From positions 1-64,000 of the forward strand of contig JAFGDQ010000043.1 in the NCBI GenBank assembly GCA_016932015.1: a stretch of DNA of 64,000 bases. The letters run 5' to 3'. A program made the translations under genes and the position numbers. Shown one piece after another: positions 1-9,866 of the stretch; position 1 is the first letter of the stretch, and every line of letters starts with the position of its first letter. The notes beneath the pieces are model-generated. The model saw only the letters and a list, made by a program, of their open reading frames with translations. It was not told the origin of the DNA and did no database searches. This stretch comes from Spirochaetota bacterium. Lineage in GTDB: Bacteria > Spirochaetota > UBA4802 > JAFGDQ01.

Positions 1-90
1 TTTCAAGTCATTATACTTGAAATTTATAGATTAAGTCGTAAAGAGATGTCTTGACTGAGCAGGTCTCTTTAAAAAAACGCTACCAATAAT

Positions 91-1107
91 TTACAAACTG
101 GTATATCGCATAATGATCGGCTTATCCGGATTTTCACTCATATTTTTCAATGCTTCAACCGGCAGCCTGATATTATAAAAAGAATAATCCGGTGGTGTAA
201 GATTGCTTTTAAGCTCAGGATTCAAATGCCTGATCTTTTTTACAGGAAGGCCTGTTATCTTTGAAAGTCTGTGAATATTAACAGGATGAGTTATTGTCAC
301 TAATTTAGTATTCTCCTTTTCCCGCCTCGTTATTTCTTTATCAATACCGAACATTTTCTGATTTTTATATATCAGTGCAAGAGCCGCAAAACGCGGTACA
401 AAGTCTCTGGTTTCATCCCTTAAAAGTCCTGATTCGCAAAGTGCCCAGAAGTCATCTGTTTTTGCTTTACGCATTTTTCTTGTTACATAGCCTGCCCCGC
501 CGTTATACGCAGCAAGTGTCATCTCCCATGAATTAAACATAGGATAGATATTTTTAAGATGAGTTAAAGCAGCAATTGTTGATTTTCTCACATTTCTGCG
601 TTCATCGACCCATCTGTTGCGTTTTAAACCAAGAATGCTTGAAGTAGATTTTACGAACTGCCATAGTCCGACAGCTCTTGTTCTTGATACAGCATATGGA
701 TTAAACCCGCTTTCAAGCAAAGGCAAAAGCAGAATATCATCAGGAAGATCGGAAAATTCTTTAAACTCATTATTGATGATATCCATGTACAAATAGGATC
801 TTTCAATAGCATTGATTACATAACTGCGTCCTTTTGTCAGATAAATATAAAGATATTTCCTGACTTCTTTTCTACGGCAAATTGACAGATCATCAATCGA
901 CTCGAAAAAAGTCTTATTTTCAAGTTGAGGCAGAGAAAATGAATCATTCTCCGGTTTATAATTTTCCGCATGTTTCAATCCTTCAGAAGAAAATTCTGTA
1001 TCTTTATAGAGTTCCTGAAAATGAAAACAAAACTGAGTTTTATAAAAGCCTATAAGCGCTGCACAAATGATTATTAATAAGATCAAAAACGGAATAATTC
1101 GTTTCAT
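91..1107 (-). CDS. Membrane-anchored lytic transglycosylase
   Basis: Cleaves peptidoglycan glycan strands between MurNAc and GlcNAc in the periplasm (family knowledge). The 338-residue protein starts with a hydrophobic segment (residues 6-21), so it is probably a signal anchor. The SLT fold is clear: LLPLLESGFNPYAVS carries the catalytic Glu at about residue 132, followed by GLWQF and AAYNGGAGYV, the usual substrate-groove motifs. The C-terminal 60 residues, with HPVNIHRLSKITG and IRHLNPELKS, look like one degenerate LysM repeat, so the order is that of MltD-type enzymes. The reading frame runs 10 codons further upstream to a TTG, but the ATG at 1107 is followed at once by a typical signal sequence and has an AGG upstream, so I use it. 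It is monocistronic here; the next gene is divergent. Confidence 0.9.
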   Translation of the reverse strand: MKRIIPFLILLIIICAALIGFYKTQFCFHFQELYKDTEFSSEGLKHAENYKPENDSFSLPQLENKTFFESIDDLSICRRKEVRKYLYIYLTKGRSYVINAIERSYLYMDIINNEFKEFSDLPDDILLLPLLESGFNPYAVSRTRAVGLWQFVKSTSSILGLKRNRWVDERRNVRKSTIAALTHLKNIYPMFNSWEMTLAAYNGGAGYVTRKMRKAKTDDFWALCESGLLRDETRDFVPRFAALALIYKNQKMFGIDKEITRREKENTKLVTITHPVNIHRLSKITGLPVKKIRHLNPELKSNLTPPDYSFYNIRLPVEALKNMSENPDKPIIMRYTSL

Positions 1108-1416
1108 GAGACATAACCTGCTAATAAAGAGATACAATTCTCTTGTATAATTTTTATTTTCAAATAACAGATTAATATAGTATTAGTATGTGAGGATTTT
1201 TTTATTTATATGTTGTATGTGTGGTGAACAATCATGAAATAGCCAATATTTGGCAAGTATTTTTTTAAATTATTAAAAAGTCTGTTTTTTCCAAATACCT
1301 ACAGTATATTATTGAAAACAGGTAAAAAATAATATATATTTTAATGATATACTTGTTTATAAAAATAATACCGGATTCAGTCATCAAATTTTCTGCAAAT
1401 CAAAACAGGTAATTAA
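1108..1416. other. Divergent intergenic region, no gene seen
   Basis: About 310 AT-rich bases between divergent genes. It must hold both promoters, but I see no convincing -35/-10 pair, operator or RNA structure. No ORF has a ribosome binding site. Confidence 0.6.
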
Positions 1417-2301
1417 ATGATTGTAAATATTGATGACATACTTACATTAATTGATAAAAATCCTGCGGATTTCACATTTATTCCAATAGAAGATATTGAA
1501 TTGCAACAGGGAAGGAAACAACCTGTCAAAATCTGGAATAAAGGAGAAAAAATACCCGAAGAAAAAATCGAATCTTTCAGGAACAATGGCGTTGAATATA
1601 TTGACTTGAAATTTTCCAACTCACTTTACAGAATGCTGGTTATTTACCGTCCGGACAGGTATAAAGAACCCTCTACTGTAAAATCATTCATAGAAATTGA
1701 CAAGATAATAAATACATTTGAATCACTCAATAAAATGAGTAAAAGAAAACGCTATATTTCTTTTATGTATGAATTATACAACAAGAATGATAAATATACT
1801 CCCCTCTTCAGATTCAATGAACCTATTGATTACAGGAAATGGAATTTAATAAAAAGACATATAAAAAAAGATACCAGACTGCCTATTCTTTACAATGAAA
1901 TTGGCATAATTGTTTTCGTTGATTTAACAAACAACAATAACGGCAAGTCCGGCAACTACATTGAAAGATTCAAAAAGAATGTAGACTTGTGTTCAATACT
2001 AACTCAAAGAAAAACGGACAATGTAAATTTCAAAATTTCTTCCGAGTTTAATCGTCTGACTGATATATGGACTGTCAATGAACCGGAAAGGCTTCTTGAT
2101 ACGTATATAGAAAGGAATGCAAAACTTATCGTTATTGGCGATAAAATAAACGATGCTTACAAGTCTGCTTTACTCAATGTAAAAAAATATGACAAATATG
2201 CGCGTTATATTGTAGCGACAGATATAAATCCTAATGATACAAACGAATTACTTATAAACATTAAACGTGCATACCATATGAATAATTATTCTATTGAATA
2301 G
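1417..2301 (+). CDS. Conserved-looking cytoplasmic protein of unknown function
   Basis: A 294-residue soluble protein with no signal peptide or membrane segment. I do not recognise the family with certainty. Residues 19-55 (TFIPIEDIELQQG ... IPEEKIESFRNNGVEYIDLKF) resemble the small N-terminal domain found before HD-GYP or other signalling domains in many bacteria. The last 60 residues (KLIVIGDKINDAYKSALL ... RYIVATDINPNDTNELLINIKRAY) look like the second half of a receiver-type alpha/beta fold, but no phospho-acceptor Asp context is clear. A signalling role is therefore only a guess. The ATG has AGGT ten bases upstream. The gene converges on the nuclease gene, with a 4-base gap. Confidence 0.6.
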   Translation: MIVNIDDILTLIDKNPADFTFIPIEDIELQQGRKQPVKIWNKGEKIPEEKIESFRNNGVEYIDLKFSNSLYRMLVIYRPDRYKEPSTVKSFIEIDKIINTFESLNKMSKRKRYISFMYELYNKNDKYTPLFRFNEPIDYRKWNLIKRHIKKDTRLPILYNEIGIIVFVDLTNNNNGKSGNYIERFKKNVDLCSILTQRKTDNVNFKISSEFNRLTDIWTVNEPERLLDTYIERNAKLIVIGDKINDAYKSALLNVKKYDKYARYIVATDINPNDTNELLINIKRAYHMNNYSIE

Positions 2302-2305
2302 TCTT

Positions 2306-3907
2306 TTACAACTCTTCGATAATCAGAGCCAGCATTTCCCTTGCGTCATTAATATCAACCTGAAGCCTCTTTACATCTTTTAAACGATTTTCTTTACGTG
2401 CCCTTTTATACTGTTCAGTTAATGACTTCAATGATTCAGTTAACGCCTCAAGTTCACGGTCAACTGCGGTATATGAATCTGTAACTCCGTAAAAAGCAAT
2501 TCTTGAACGCATTGTCAATAAATCAACTACTTCACCCCAGTTCGGTACATATACATCATAACCAAATTTTGACCTTATTGTTTCCGCAAAGCTTTGAGAG
2601 GCTTCTTCCTCTCCATGTATTACAAATACCCGGAGCTTATTGTTCTTAATATGCCCCATCCATTCTATCAGTCCGTCCCTGTCAGCATGAGCGGAGAAGC
2701 CTCCCAGAGTATGTACTTTGGCATTGACAAGAACATCTTCGCCGTATAGCCTCACTTTTTTCGCGCCATCTACAAGCTTTCTGCCTGTTGTGCCTTCAGC
2801 CTGATACCCGACAATAATGACACTTGATTCAGGTTTATACAGATTATGAAGAAGATGATACTTAATTCTTCCGGCTGTACACATACCGCTCGCGGAAATG
2901 ATGATAGCTCCTGAAACTTCAGTATTTAATCTTTTAGATTCTTCTGTTGTCCTTGTAAAAAATAAATTTTTAAATTCAAGAGGACTGCTTCCTGACAAAT
3001 AAAGTTCTCTTGATTCCTCATCAAAAAATTCCTGACTACCTTTAAATATTTCAGTAGCACTGATTGCAAGCGGAGAATCTATATATACCGGAATTTCCGG
3101 AATTTGTTTTTCTCTGAAAAGCTTAGCCAGTGAATATATTATTTCCTGTGTTCTTTCGACAGCAAACGCGGGTATAATTATATTTCCTCTCTGATTATAT
3201 GAATTCAGTATTATATCTTTAAATTCTTCCAATGTATCTTCCCGTTTTTTATGGAGCCTGTTACCATAAGTTGATTCTATGAGAAGGATATCTGCATCTT
3301 CAATTATTTCAGGATCATTTATTATTACACGGTCCTTCTGGCCAAGATCACCTGAAAAAACGATCTTCGTTTTTTTTCCTTTTTCCTCAACCCATAGTTC
3401 AATAATTGCTGATCCAAGTATATGTCCTGCATCCCTGAATCTGGCTTCAACTCCCGGACGAATGTTTACAATCTGCCCGTATTTAACAGGCCTGAATTTA
3501 TCCATGGAATTTTCAGCATCCTGAACAGTATATATTGGTTCTATCAGTTCACGCTGGAGTCTTTTATTCTTACGGTTAATCCATTCAGTATCCATTTCCT
3601 GAATATGAGCACTGTCCGGCAGCATAATGCCGCATAAATCAATGGTTGGCTGCGTTGCGTAAATACTGCCGTTGAATCCTTCCTTAATAAGCCTGGGGAT
3701 AAGCCCGCTATGATCAATATGTGCATGTGTCAAGAGCAGATTTTCAATTCTGGCAGGAGCATAAATAAGATTCAGCCAGTTACGCTCTTTAATATCACTC
3801 CTTCCCTGGAACATACCGCAATCTATCATAATTTGAAAATCATCATTTTTCACAATATAGGAAGAACCGGTTACTGTTCTTGCTCCTCCGACAAATTCTA
3901 TTTCCAT
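2306..3907 (-). CDS. Beta-CASP metallo-beta-lactamase ribonuclease (CPSF-like)
   Basis: Probable zinc-dependent RNA-processing nuclease of the beta-CASP branch of the metallo-beta-lactamase fold, related to the CPSF73/TTHA0252 group. The 533-residue protein shows the Zn-binding motif THAHIDHSG near residue 60, FRDAGHILGSA and FSGDLG in the middle, DILLIESTYGN, then the beta-CASP markers IIIPAFAVERTQEI, GMCTAGRIKYHL and HTLGGFSAHADRDGL, ending with VIHGEE. Both HxHxDH and the later histidines are intact, so it should be active. The last 65 residues (ELEALTESLKSLTEQYKRARKENR) form a charged coiled coil that is not part of the core fold. The ATG is preceded by GGAG. It is a single gene flanked by a convergent gene and a divergent one. 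Confidence 0.92.
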   Translation of the reverse strand: MEIEFVGGARTVTGSSYIVKNDDFQIMIDCGMFQGRSDIKERNWLNLIYAPARIENLLLTHAHIDHSGLIPRLIKEGFNGSIYATQPTIDLCGIMLPDSAHIQEMDTEWINRKNKRLQRELIEPIYTVQDAENSMDKFRPVKYGQIVNIRPGVEARFRDAGHILGSAIIELWVEEKGKKTKIVFSGDLGQKDRVIINDPEIIEDADILLIESTYGNRLHKKREDTLEEFKDIILNSYNQRGNIIIPAFAVERTQEIIYSLAKLFREKQIPEIPVYIDSPLAISATEIFKGSQEFFDEESRELYLSGSSPLEFKNLFFTRTTEESKRLNTEVSGAIIISASGMCTAGRIKYHLLHNLYKPESSVIIVGYQAEGTTGRKLVDGAKKVRLYGEDVLVNAKVHTLGGFSAHADRDGLIEWMGHIKNNKLRVFVIHGEEEASQSFAETIRSKFGYDVYVPNWGEVVDLLTMRSRIAFYGVTDSYTAVDRELEALTESLKSLTEQYKRARKENRLKDVKRLQVDINDAREMLALIIEEL

Positions 3908-4062
3908 TAAATTTCTCCGTTAAAAAAACAGTTTGCAATATAAGCTGAAATCATGATAAGGATCAGATAATATACAGCTATCATACCATTCTTGACAAAT
4001 ATTTATATATATGCAACAATTAATAAGTATCTGACAATACTGAGTTAAGGACAGACAAAAAA

Positions 4063-4818
4063 ATGTCTCGGCTAAAAAAGAAATTACTTTTATACTTTCT
4101 CTTAATTTCAATCGTGTCTATTTCAGTAAGTGCGGAGATCATCTTAGAGATTAGCTCCGCAAAATTAGAAAATGAAATAGAATCAAACTTTTTTAAACAT
4201 ATTAAACAATCACAACCAATAAGTAATATTTCAATTTTGGAAAAAAGTATCAAATCCAAATCAATTTTTGAACCAATTTACAGACTTCGAAACAGAATGC
4301 TTCTTTTTCTTCTGTTTATTTCCGGAAGTATAGCCGCAGCCTTTGTTTTTTTTACTAAAGACATAATCTCACCGATGGACGGTATTGTTGATGCAACAAA
4401 AAAAATCGTTAACGGAGATTTAACGGTATCTGTACCTGTAGTCACTGAAGACGAAATCGGGCTGATTGCCAGTTTAATCAATGATATGAATAATAATTTA
4501 ACGAATATGGTTAACCAGGTACGAAGCGAATTAAATAAATATAAAATTACATTAATTGATGCTCATAATTTTGTAAGCCAGATTATATCCGAAGAGCGAA
4601 GTAATCGTGTAATTGAAGAAAAAATAATTCATAAATCTGAATTTAAGCAAATGCTTAATCAGGGTCAGGATGTTATTAAAATTCTCACTTCAATTATTGA
4701 TGATTTAACAGGCCTTCAAAAATTTTTAAATATGTATAAAACGTATTCCATAAAATCGGAATTGTCTCAAAAAGAAATTGATGAAGCTGTTAATGATTTC
4801 AAAATAAACAGCCTTTGA
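4063..4818 (+). CDS. HAMP-domain membrane protein without output domain
   Basis: A 251-residue inner-membrane protein. A hydrophobic segment at residues 8-26 is followed by a very short periplasmic loop (about 45 residues). A second segment (RMLLFLLFISGSIAAAFVFF, about 75-95) leads straight into a HAMP domain (SPMDGIVDATKKIVNGDLTVSV ... DEIGLIASLINDMNNNL). After HAMP comes about 90 residues of helical, charged sequence with no recognisable kinase, cyclase or methyl-accepting domain. It looks like a chemoreceptor or kinase cut down to its membrane relay, or a partner for another sensor. An AAGGA lies 11 bases before the ATG. The TauE-type permease follows after 18 bases, so the two are probably co-transcribed. 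Confidence 0.75.
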   Translation: MSRLKKKLLLYFLLISIVSISVSAEIILEISSAKLENEIESNFFKHIKQSQPISNISILEKSIKSKSIFEPIYRLRNRMLLFLLFISGSIAAAFVFFTKDIISPMDGIVDATKKIVNGDLTVSVPVVTEDEIGLIASLINDMNNNLTNMVNQVRSELNKYKITLIDAHNFVSQIISEERSNRVIEEKIIHKSEFKQMLNQGQDVIKILTSIIDDLTGLQKFLNMYKTYSIKSELSQKEIDEAVNDFKINSL

Positions 4819-4836
4819 TAAAAGGATTTTATTTTA

Positions 4837-5610
4837 ATGAGTTTTGAATACTGGTATATACTTCCTGTCTCCATAGTAATAGCTATCCTGGCAAATTCAT
4901 CCGGGTTCTCCGGAGGTGTACTTTTTCAGCCTATTTTCAATCTCTTTCTTAATTTACCAATACAGAATGCAGTTGCAACAGGTATAGCTATTGAAACAGC
5001 AGGTATGACGAGCGGAGCAATCCGCTATATGTTATTCAGAATGGTAGAGCTCTCGATTGGTTTTACAATGATCATGCTTACGATCCCAGGTATTATACTT
5101 GGTAATTATATCCTGCTTGTTGTTAATGGGGATCTTATTAAATTTGTACTCGGATTTATAATTTTCGGTCTTGCTACGATGCAGCTGATAAACGCTTTTA
5201 AACGGTCTTTCGGTAAAAAAGAAAACATACCTATTGAAGACATATATGCATATATGTGGGTGCCTCCGATTGGAGGCCTCTTCTCAGCTACTACCGGTAC
5301 CGGGATCGCGGAACTGGCTCAGCCTGTACTTGAAAAAGGCCTGAATATTAAAACAAAAAGAGCAAATGCTACCGCAATACTGATTGAAGCTACAGGTGAC
5401 TGGGCGATTACAATTCTGAATCTTCACGCCGGGCTCATAATGTGGGAATTATGGATATTTGCCGGTGTAGGAGTAATAATCGGCGGTCAGATAGGCCCAT
5501 ATGTCTCCAGATACCTTCCGGACAGAACTGTTAAAATCATTTTTTCTTTATCAATAATTGTCATAGGTATTTTTTATATTTACAAAGGAATAAACTGGCT
5601 TCTTTCATAA
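4837..5610 (+). CDS. TauE/SafE family (DUF81) permease
   Basis: Inner-membrane transporter of 257 residues with about eight hydrophobic segments. The N-terminal half carries the family pattern NSSGFSGGVLFQPIFNLFLNLPIQNAVATGI, and the second half repeats it (PPIGGLFSATTGTGIAELAQPVL), as expected for an inverted duplication. The family exports sulfite, sulfoacetate or other sulfur-containing anions in some members, but the substrate cannot be told here. It follows the HAMP protein by 18 bases with AAGGA before the ATG, which suggests joint expression. Confidence 0.88.
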   Translation: MSFEYWYILPVSIVIAILANSSGFSGGVLFQPIFNLFLNLPIQNAVATGIAIETAGMTSGAIRYMLFRMVELSIGFTMIMLTIPGIILGNYILLVVNGDLIKFVLGFIIFGLATMQLINAFKRSFGKKENIPIEDIYAYMWVPPIGGLFSATTGTGIAELAQPVLEKGLNIKTKRANATAILIEATGDWAITILNLHAGLIMWELWIFAGVGVIIGGQIGPYVSRYLPDRTVKIIFSLSIIVIGIFYIYKGINWLLS

Positions 5611-5804
5611 ATAATACAATAACCGTTGCAGCCGATCTATTTCACATGTGATATTTCTTTTACTTGCAAAATTATTAAACTGCTTAAATTATGTCATTGT
5701 TTAAATATCAGTTAACAGTTGTTATAAATATTGAAAGAACCTGATTTATACTTCGTATTCTTTCGATCAAATCCAGTATTTAATTTATTAAAGTAATCAA
5801 ACTA

Positions 5805-6419
5805 ATGAAAAAAGAAAAAAAAGATAATAGTTCAAAAGCCTGTGTTCAGAATACGAAAACAAAAATTATGGAAGCGACACTTCAGATTTTATGGAAAAAC
5901 GGATACAAAGGAACAACAACAAAACAAATCGCTGATTTAGCCGGTGTAAATGAAGTTACTATCTTCAGAAATTTTGGAAATAAAGAGAAGCTGATAGAAG
6001 AAACGTTTAATTTATCAGATGCCATGACAGATCCTTTAAAGGAACTGCTGAAAAACGAATTTCCAACTGTACGGGATTTCCTTGATGAGTTCAGCGAATT
6101 AATGTATACACAATGGAATAAAAATAAAGAAATTAATTTATCAACTTTAAGGGAGTTGGGAAGCAAACAATCAGATTTCACGAAAAGGCAGGTAGAAGCT
6201 GTAAAATATATAATCAAATTATTTACTGAAAAATTAATGGAAATGCATAAACAGGGAAAAATAAAAAAATCTTCTATTAAAGATCTTTCCAATATTTATC
6301 ATAGTGCGACTATGTCTGTTTACATCTGGCATTCAGTAAATGGGAATATAACCTCCGATAAAGACATTAGAAATTACTTAAAGAGCCTGAGTAAAGTCCT
6401 CACCAAGGGAATAGAATAG
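5805..6419 (+). CDS. TetR/AcrR family transcriptional regulator
   Basis: A DNA-binding regulator of 204 residues. After a lysine-rich start, residues 17-65 form the TetR helix-turn-helix (TKIMEATLQILWKNGYKGTTTKQIADLAG, then VNEVTIFRNFGNKEKLIEE). The C-terminal ligand/dimer domain is all-helical and not diagnostic. Its target is unknown; neighbours are a TauE-type permease upstream and glpA downstream. The strong palindromic terminator at 6666-6704 lies 250 bases after its stop codon. Confidence 0.88.
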   Translation: MKKEKKDNSSKACVQNTKTKIMEATLQILWKNGYKGTTTKQIADLAGVNEVTIFRNFGNKEKLIEETFNLSDAMTDPLKELLKNEFPTVRDFLDEFSELMYTQWNKNKEINLSTLRELGSKQSDFTKRQVEAVKYIIKLFTEKLMEMHKQGKIKKSSIKDLSNIYHSATMSVYIWHSVNGNITSDKDIRNYLKSLSKVLTKGIE

Positions 6420-6580
6420 AAAAATTATTTTTATTAAATTTCCCGATAATTCAATTTTTGAATTTTCTAAATTTTTTTACTTGAAAAAAAACAGAACAAA
6501 TTTACCATTGCGCATGAAAGTAAGTACTTGCATTATCTGCGAGCAATATTATTTTCAGAGTTATTTAGCAAAAAGCTATC

Positions 6581-6597
6581 GTGTTTAAATTAAACAC
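6581..6597. promoter_or_regulatory. 17-bp perfect inverted repeat upstream of glpA
   Basis: GTGTTTAAATTAAACAC has two 8-bp arms around one central base. It sits between the tetR gene and glpA. It could be an operator, for instance for the TetR protein just upstream, but it lies before the strong terminator at 6666, so a role at glpA is doubtful. Confidence 0.4.
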
Positions 6598-6665
6598 AAT
6601 TTATTTTTTATATTTTAGCTAATAATTACTGGTATTATAGTGAATATATAATACGCCTCCCATTT

Positions 6666-6704
6666 CATTTCCCCTTAAATTTAAGGGGAAATGTTTTCTT
6701 TTTT
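6666..6704 (+). terminator. Palindromic rho-independent terminator
   Basis: A 28-bp perfect palindrome (6666-6693; half-sequence CATTTCCCCTTAAA) is followed on the + strand by a T-rich run at 6694-6704. It fits a terminator for the TetR gene. Because the palindrome is perfect with no loop bases, a protein-binding site cannot be excluded. Elsewhere in 6420-6895 I see only AT-rich sequence. Confidence 0.65.
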
Positions 6705-6895
6705 CAGCATACTTCCTTACGATAAATTTTATTTTAATACAGATTTCCTTATAATTTTGAAATATTTCATTAATACAAAATGCTTGACCACCTTACTGAA
6801 ACAATAAATAATTGTTTTTTCAGGTAATTTCCGAATAGTAAAATGACGCAAAATAAACAGCTTGCCGCTTTTATTATCCCTTTTAAAAGATATAT

Positions 6896-8527
6896 ATGCA
6901 AAGATACGAGACAGAAGTAATTGTTATAGGAGGAGGAGCTACCGGCACAGGTATACTCAGAGATCTTTCTATTCGCGGAATAGATGCAACTCTTATTGAA
7001 AAAAACGATATCGCATCCGGCACCACGGGAAGAAATCACGGTCTGCTCCATTCCGGCGCAAGATACGCAGTATATGACCTGGAATCAGCACAGGAATGCA
7101 TTAAAGAAAATAAAATTCTGAAGAAAATAGCACGCCACTGTATTGAAGATACCGGCGGACTTTTTGTAACCTTATATCACGATAACCCTAAATACCATGA
7201 TCTGCTCCTTGAACGCTGCAAACTTGCAGGAATAAAAGCTTCCGAAATTTCTCCCATGCAGGCAATGGCTATAGAACCCAACCTGTCATCTCATACCCTT
7301 AAAGCTGTAAAGGTACCTGATGCAGTAATTGATCCTTTCAGACTGACCTCTTCAAATATGATCGATGCTGTAGAAAGAGGTGCAAAGATATTCACCTACA
7401 CTGCGGTTAATAAAATAATTACCAGCGGCAATGACTCTGTGGGCATTGAATGTATAAATAAAAAAAATGAAAAAATTGAAATATATGCAAATATCATTAT
7501 AAATGCTGCAGGAATATGGGGGCAGCATATTTGTGAAATTGCAGGCATAGAATTAAAGATGATGCCTTCAAAGGGATCAATGCTGATAATTGACTACAGA
7601 ACAAATAATATAGTCATTAACAGATGCAGGCCGCCTGCTGACGGAGATATTGTTGTTCCGGGCGACACGGTATCAATTATCGGAACGACTTCAAAAGAAA
7701 TAGACTATGATAAAATTGATAATTGTAATGTTGATGACGACGAAATTGATACCCTTTTAAAAAACGGAGAGGATTTATTACCTAACATCAGAAGAACAAG
7801 AGGGCTCAGAGCTTATTGCGGTATAAGACCTTTGATGGCTGTTTCAGGAAAAGTAAAAGGAAGAAAAATCAGCAGAGGAATTGTCCTGATTGATCATAAA
7901 GAAAGAGACGGCATGGAAGGCCTGATTACCATTGCAGGCGGTAAATTAATGACATACAGACTGATGGCGGAAAAAACATGCGACCTGATATGTAAAAAAC
8001 TGAACCGGAAATTAAAATGCACCACTCATAAATTACCTTTGCCCGGTTCCGAAAAAAAAATACCCGCAAAACAGACAATAAAGCATTTCAGTGGAATTCC
8101 GGCTTCAACCGTAGGATCAACTTTTTACAGGCACGGACAGAGAGTTCACAATATATTAACCAAAGATAAAAAGAATTACAGGCTTATTTGTGAATGCGAA
8201 CTTGTCACTGAAGGTGAAATAGAATACGCAATTAAAAATCTTAACGTAAAAAATATTACTGATCTTCGAAGAAGAACAAGGATAGGTATGGGGCCCTGTC
8301 AGGGTGAACTTTGCGCTTACAGAGCAGCAGGCTTATTCAATGAATATAATTCAACCTCTCCGGAAGAATCGTTAAAATTACTAAAAGACTTTCTTGAAGA
8401 ACGCTGGAACGGCATTAAACCTGTTTTCTGGGGTGACGGTTTGAGGGAGATTGAACTAAGCTACTGGATTTACCAGGGCCTGTTCGGCTTAGGCGATTTC
8501 GGCGATTCAGATACAGAAGAAAATTAA
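6896..8527 (+). CDS. glpA: Anaerobic glycerol-3-phosphate dehydrogenase subunit A
   Basis: FAD-containing catalytic subunit that oxidises sn-glycerol-3-phosphate to dihydroxyacetone phosphate and passes electrons through GlpB/GlpC to the quinone pool. The 543-residue protein begins with the FAD motif VIVIGGGATGTGILRDL, has the GRNHGLLHSGARYAV segment typical of the GlpA/GlpD family, and ends with a BFD-like iron-sulfur domain: CECELVTEGEIEYAI, then GMGPCQGELC, giving the C-x-C ... C-x4-C set. Its length matches the anaerobic GlpA type (about 540), not aerobic GlpD. It leads a glpABC operon, glpB following after 49 bases and glpC directly after that. No glpK, glpF or glpT is in the window. The ribosome binding site (AAAAGA) is weak. 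Confidence 0.95.
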   Translation: MQRYETEVIVIGGGATGTGILRDLSIRGIDATLIEKNDIASGTTGRNHGLLHSGARYAVYDLESAQECIKENKILKKIARHCIEDTGGLFVTLYHDNPKYHDLLLERCKLAGIKASEISPMQAMAIEPNLSSHTLKAVKVPDAVIDPFRLTSSNMIDAVERGAKIFTYTAVNKIITSGNDSVGIECINKKNEKIEIYANIIINAAGIWGQHICEIAGIELKMMPSKGSMLIIDYRTNNIVINRCRPPADGDIVVPGDTVSIIGTTSKEIDYDKIDNCNVDDDEIDTLLKNGEDLLPNIRRTRGLRAYCGIRPLMAVSGKVKGRKISRGIVLIDHKERDGMEGLITIAGGKLMTYRLMAEKTCDLICKKLNRKLKCTTHKLPLPGSEKKIPAKQTIKHFSGIPASTVGSTFYRHGQRVHNILTKDKKNYRLICECELVTEGEIEYAIKNLNVKNITDLRRRTRIGMGPCQGELCAYRAAGLFNEYNSTSPEESLKLLKDFLEERWNGIKPVFWGDGLREIELSYWIYQGLFGLGDFGDSDTEEN

Positions 8528-8576
8528 TATTAAACTCAATCAATTAGCATAAAAAGAAAGGTATGTGTAGATTATA

Positions 8577-9866
8577 ATGTATGATTGCCTAATAATCGGG
8601 GGAGGACTTGCCGGATTGACATGCGGAATAAAGTGCGCAAAGGAAGGCCTCAGAACAGCTATCATTTCCGGAGGAATTAATTCTCTGCATTTTTCTTCCG
8701 GTTCCATTGATTTGATGGGATATTCAGCGGATAAAAATATAATTCATAACCCGTTTAAACATATTAAATCCATAAAAAGAAAAAATCCCCAACATCCTTA
8801 CGCGAAAATTCCCGTTAAAACAATAGAAGAATCAATTACCTTCTTAACGGACGAACTGAAATCTGAAAAACTGCTTTTTTACAATAACTCAGGGAAAAAT
8901 CATTTTAGAATAACAGCAATAGGCGCTACCAAACCAACCTATTTATCCCAGGAATCTGTTTTTAATGAACAGCTTGATCTTGCTTTGAAAAATAATACCA
9001 GAATATCTATCCTTAATTTTGAAGGCTTCAGAGATTATTATCAGGAATTTGCTTTTTCAAACTTAAAAAAGAACAGTTTGTTTAATAAACTTAATATTTC
9101 ATCAGGTTCTATTAAATTGTCCTTTCTGCCTGATACAAAAAAACATCTGCTTGAATCAAATTCAATTGATATAGCAAGATTATTTGAAACTGAGAAATAT
9201 TTACCGCGAATTTCAGAAGAGATAAAAAAAGCCGCAGGTGATTCCACCATAATCACTCTTCCGGCTTTTATCGGGCTTAATAACTATAATAAAATTCATA
9301 AAAGACTGCTTGAGTTAACCGGACTTCAGATATATGAGATTCCTACACTGCCACCGTCTATACTGGGCATGAGAATTGACAATGCATTAAAGTCCAGATT
9401 TTCATCTCTGGGAGGTGAATTTATTGCAGGAGATAAAGCGGCAGGCGGCGAAATTTATAATCACAGGGTAACGCATATTTACACGGAAAATTATACGGAA
9501 GCTACTCACCATGCAAAATATTATGTTCTGTCAACCGGCAGTTTCTTAAGCGGAGGTCTTCAAAGCGGTTTTAATAAAATGTATGAACCGGTTTTCAATC
9601 TACAATTCAACTGGAGCAGAAAAAGAAATAAATGGTATTCTGATAATTTTTTCAGTGCTGAAAGCCATCCGTTTCTTTCATTTGGTGTTAATACAAATGC
9701 CGCTCTGCATCCATATGATAAAGACGGTAATGTTATTGATAACCTTTACTGCATTGGCGCAGTATTATCGGATTATGACCCAGTCAGAGAAGCCTCAGGT
9801 GGAGGAGTTGCAGTTTCAACAGCCTGTTATGCAGCACAGAAAATAATTAACGGGATTAAAGGCTAA
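8577..9866 (+). CDS. glpB: Anaerobic glycerol-3-phosphate dehydrogenase subunit B
   Basis: Second flavoprotein subunit of the anaerobic glycerol-3-phosphate dehydrogenase, 429 residues. The N-terminus has a dinucleotide-binding motif (DCLIIGGGLAGLTCGIKCAKEG), the GSIDLMGY region follows, and the C-terminus carries IGAVLSDYDPVREASGGGVAVSTACYAA, the GG-rich FAD contact of the family. It is thought to carry electrons from GlpA to the iron-sulfur subunit GlpC. The ATG is preceded by AAGG. The stop codon directly abuts the glpC start, which implies translational coupling. Confidence 0.92.
   Translation: MYDCLIIGGGLAGLTCGIKCAKEGLRTAIISGGINSLHFSSGSIDLMGYSADKNIIHNPFKHIKSIKRKNPQHPYAKIPVKTIEESITFLTDELKSEKLLFYNNSGKNHFRITAIGATKPTYLSQESVFNEQLDLALKNNTRISILNFEGFRDYYQEFAFSNLKKNSLFNKLNISSGSIKLSFLPDTKKHLLESNSIDIARLFETEKYLPRISEEIKKAAGDSTIITLPAFIGLNNYNKIHKRLLELTGLQIYEIPTLPPSILGMRIDNALKSRFSSLGGEFIAGDKAAGGEIYNHRVTHIYTENYTEATHHAKYYVLSTGSFLSGGLQSGFNKMYEPVFNLQFNWSRKRNKWYSDNFFSAESHPFLSFGVNTNAALHPYDKDGNVIDNLYCIGAVLSDYDPVREASGGGVAVSTACYAAQKIINGIKG

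Noticed and set aside
6666..6693. 28-bp palindrome as glpA operator
   Set aside because: It is followed directly by a T-run on the + strand, which is better explained as a terminator for the upstream tetR gene; kept as a caveat only.
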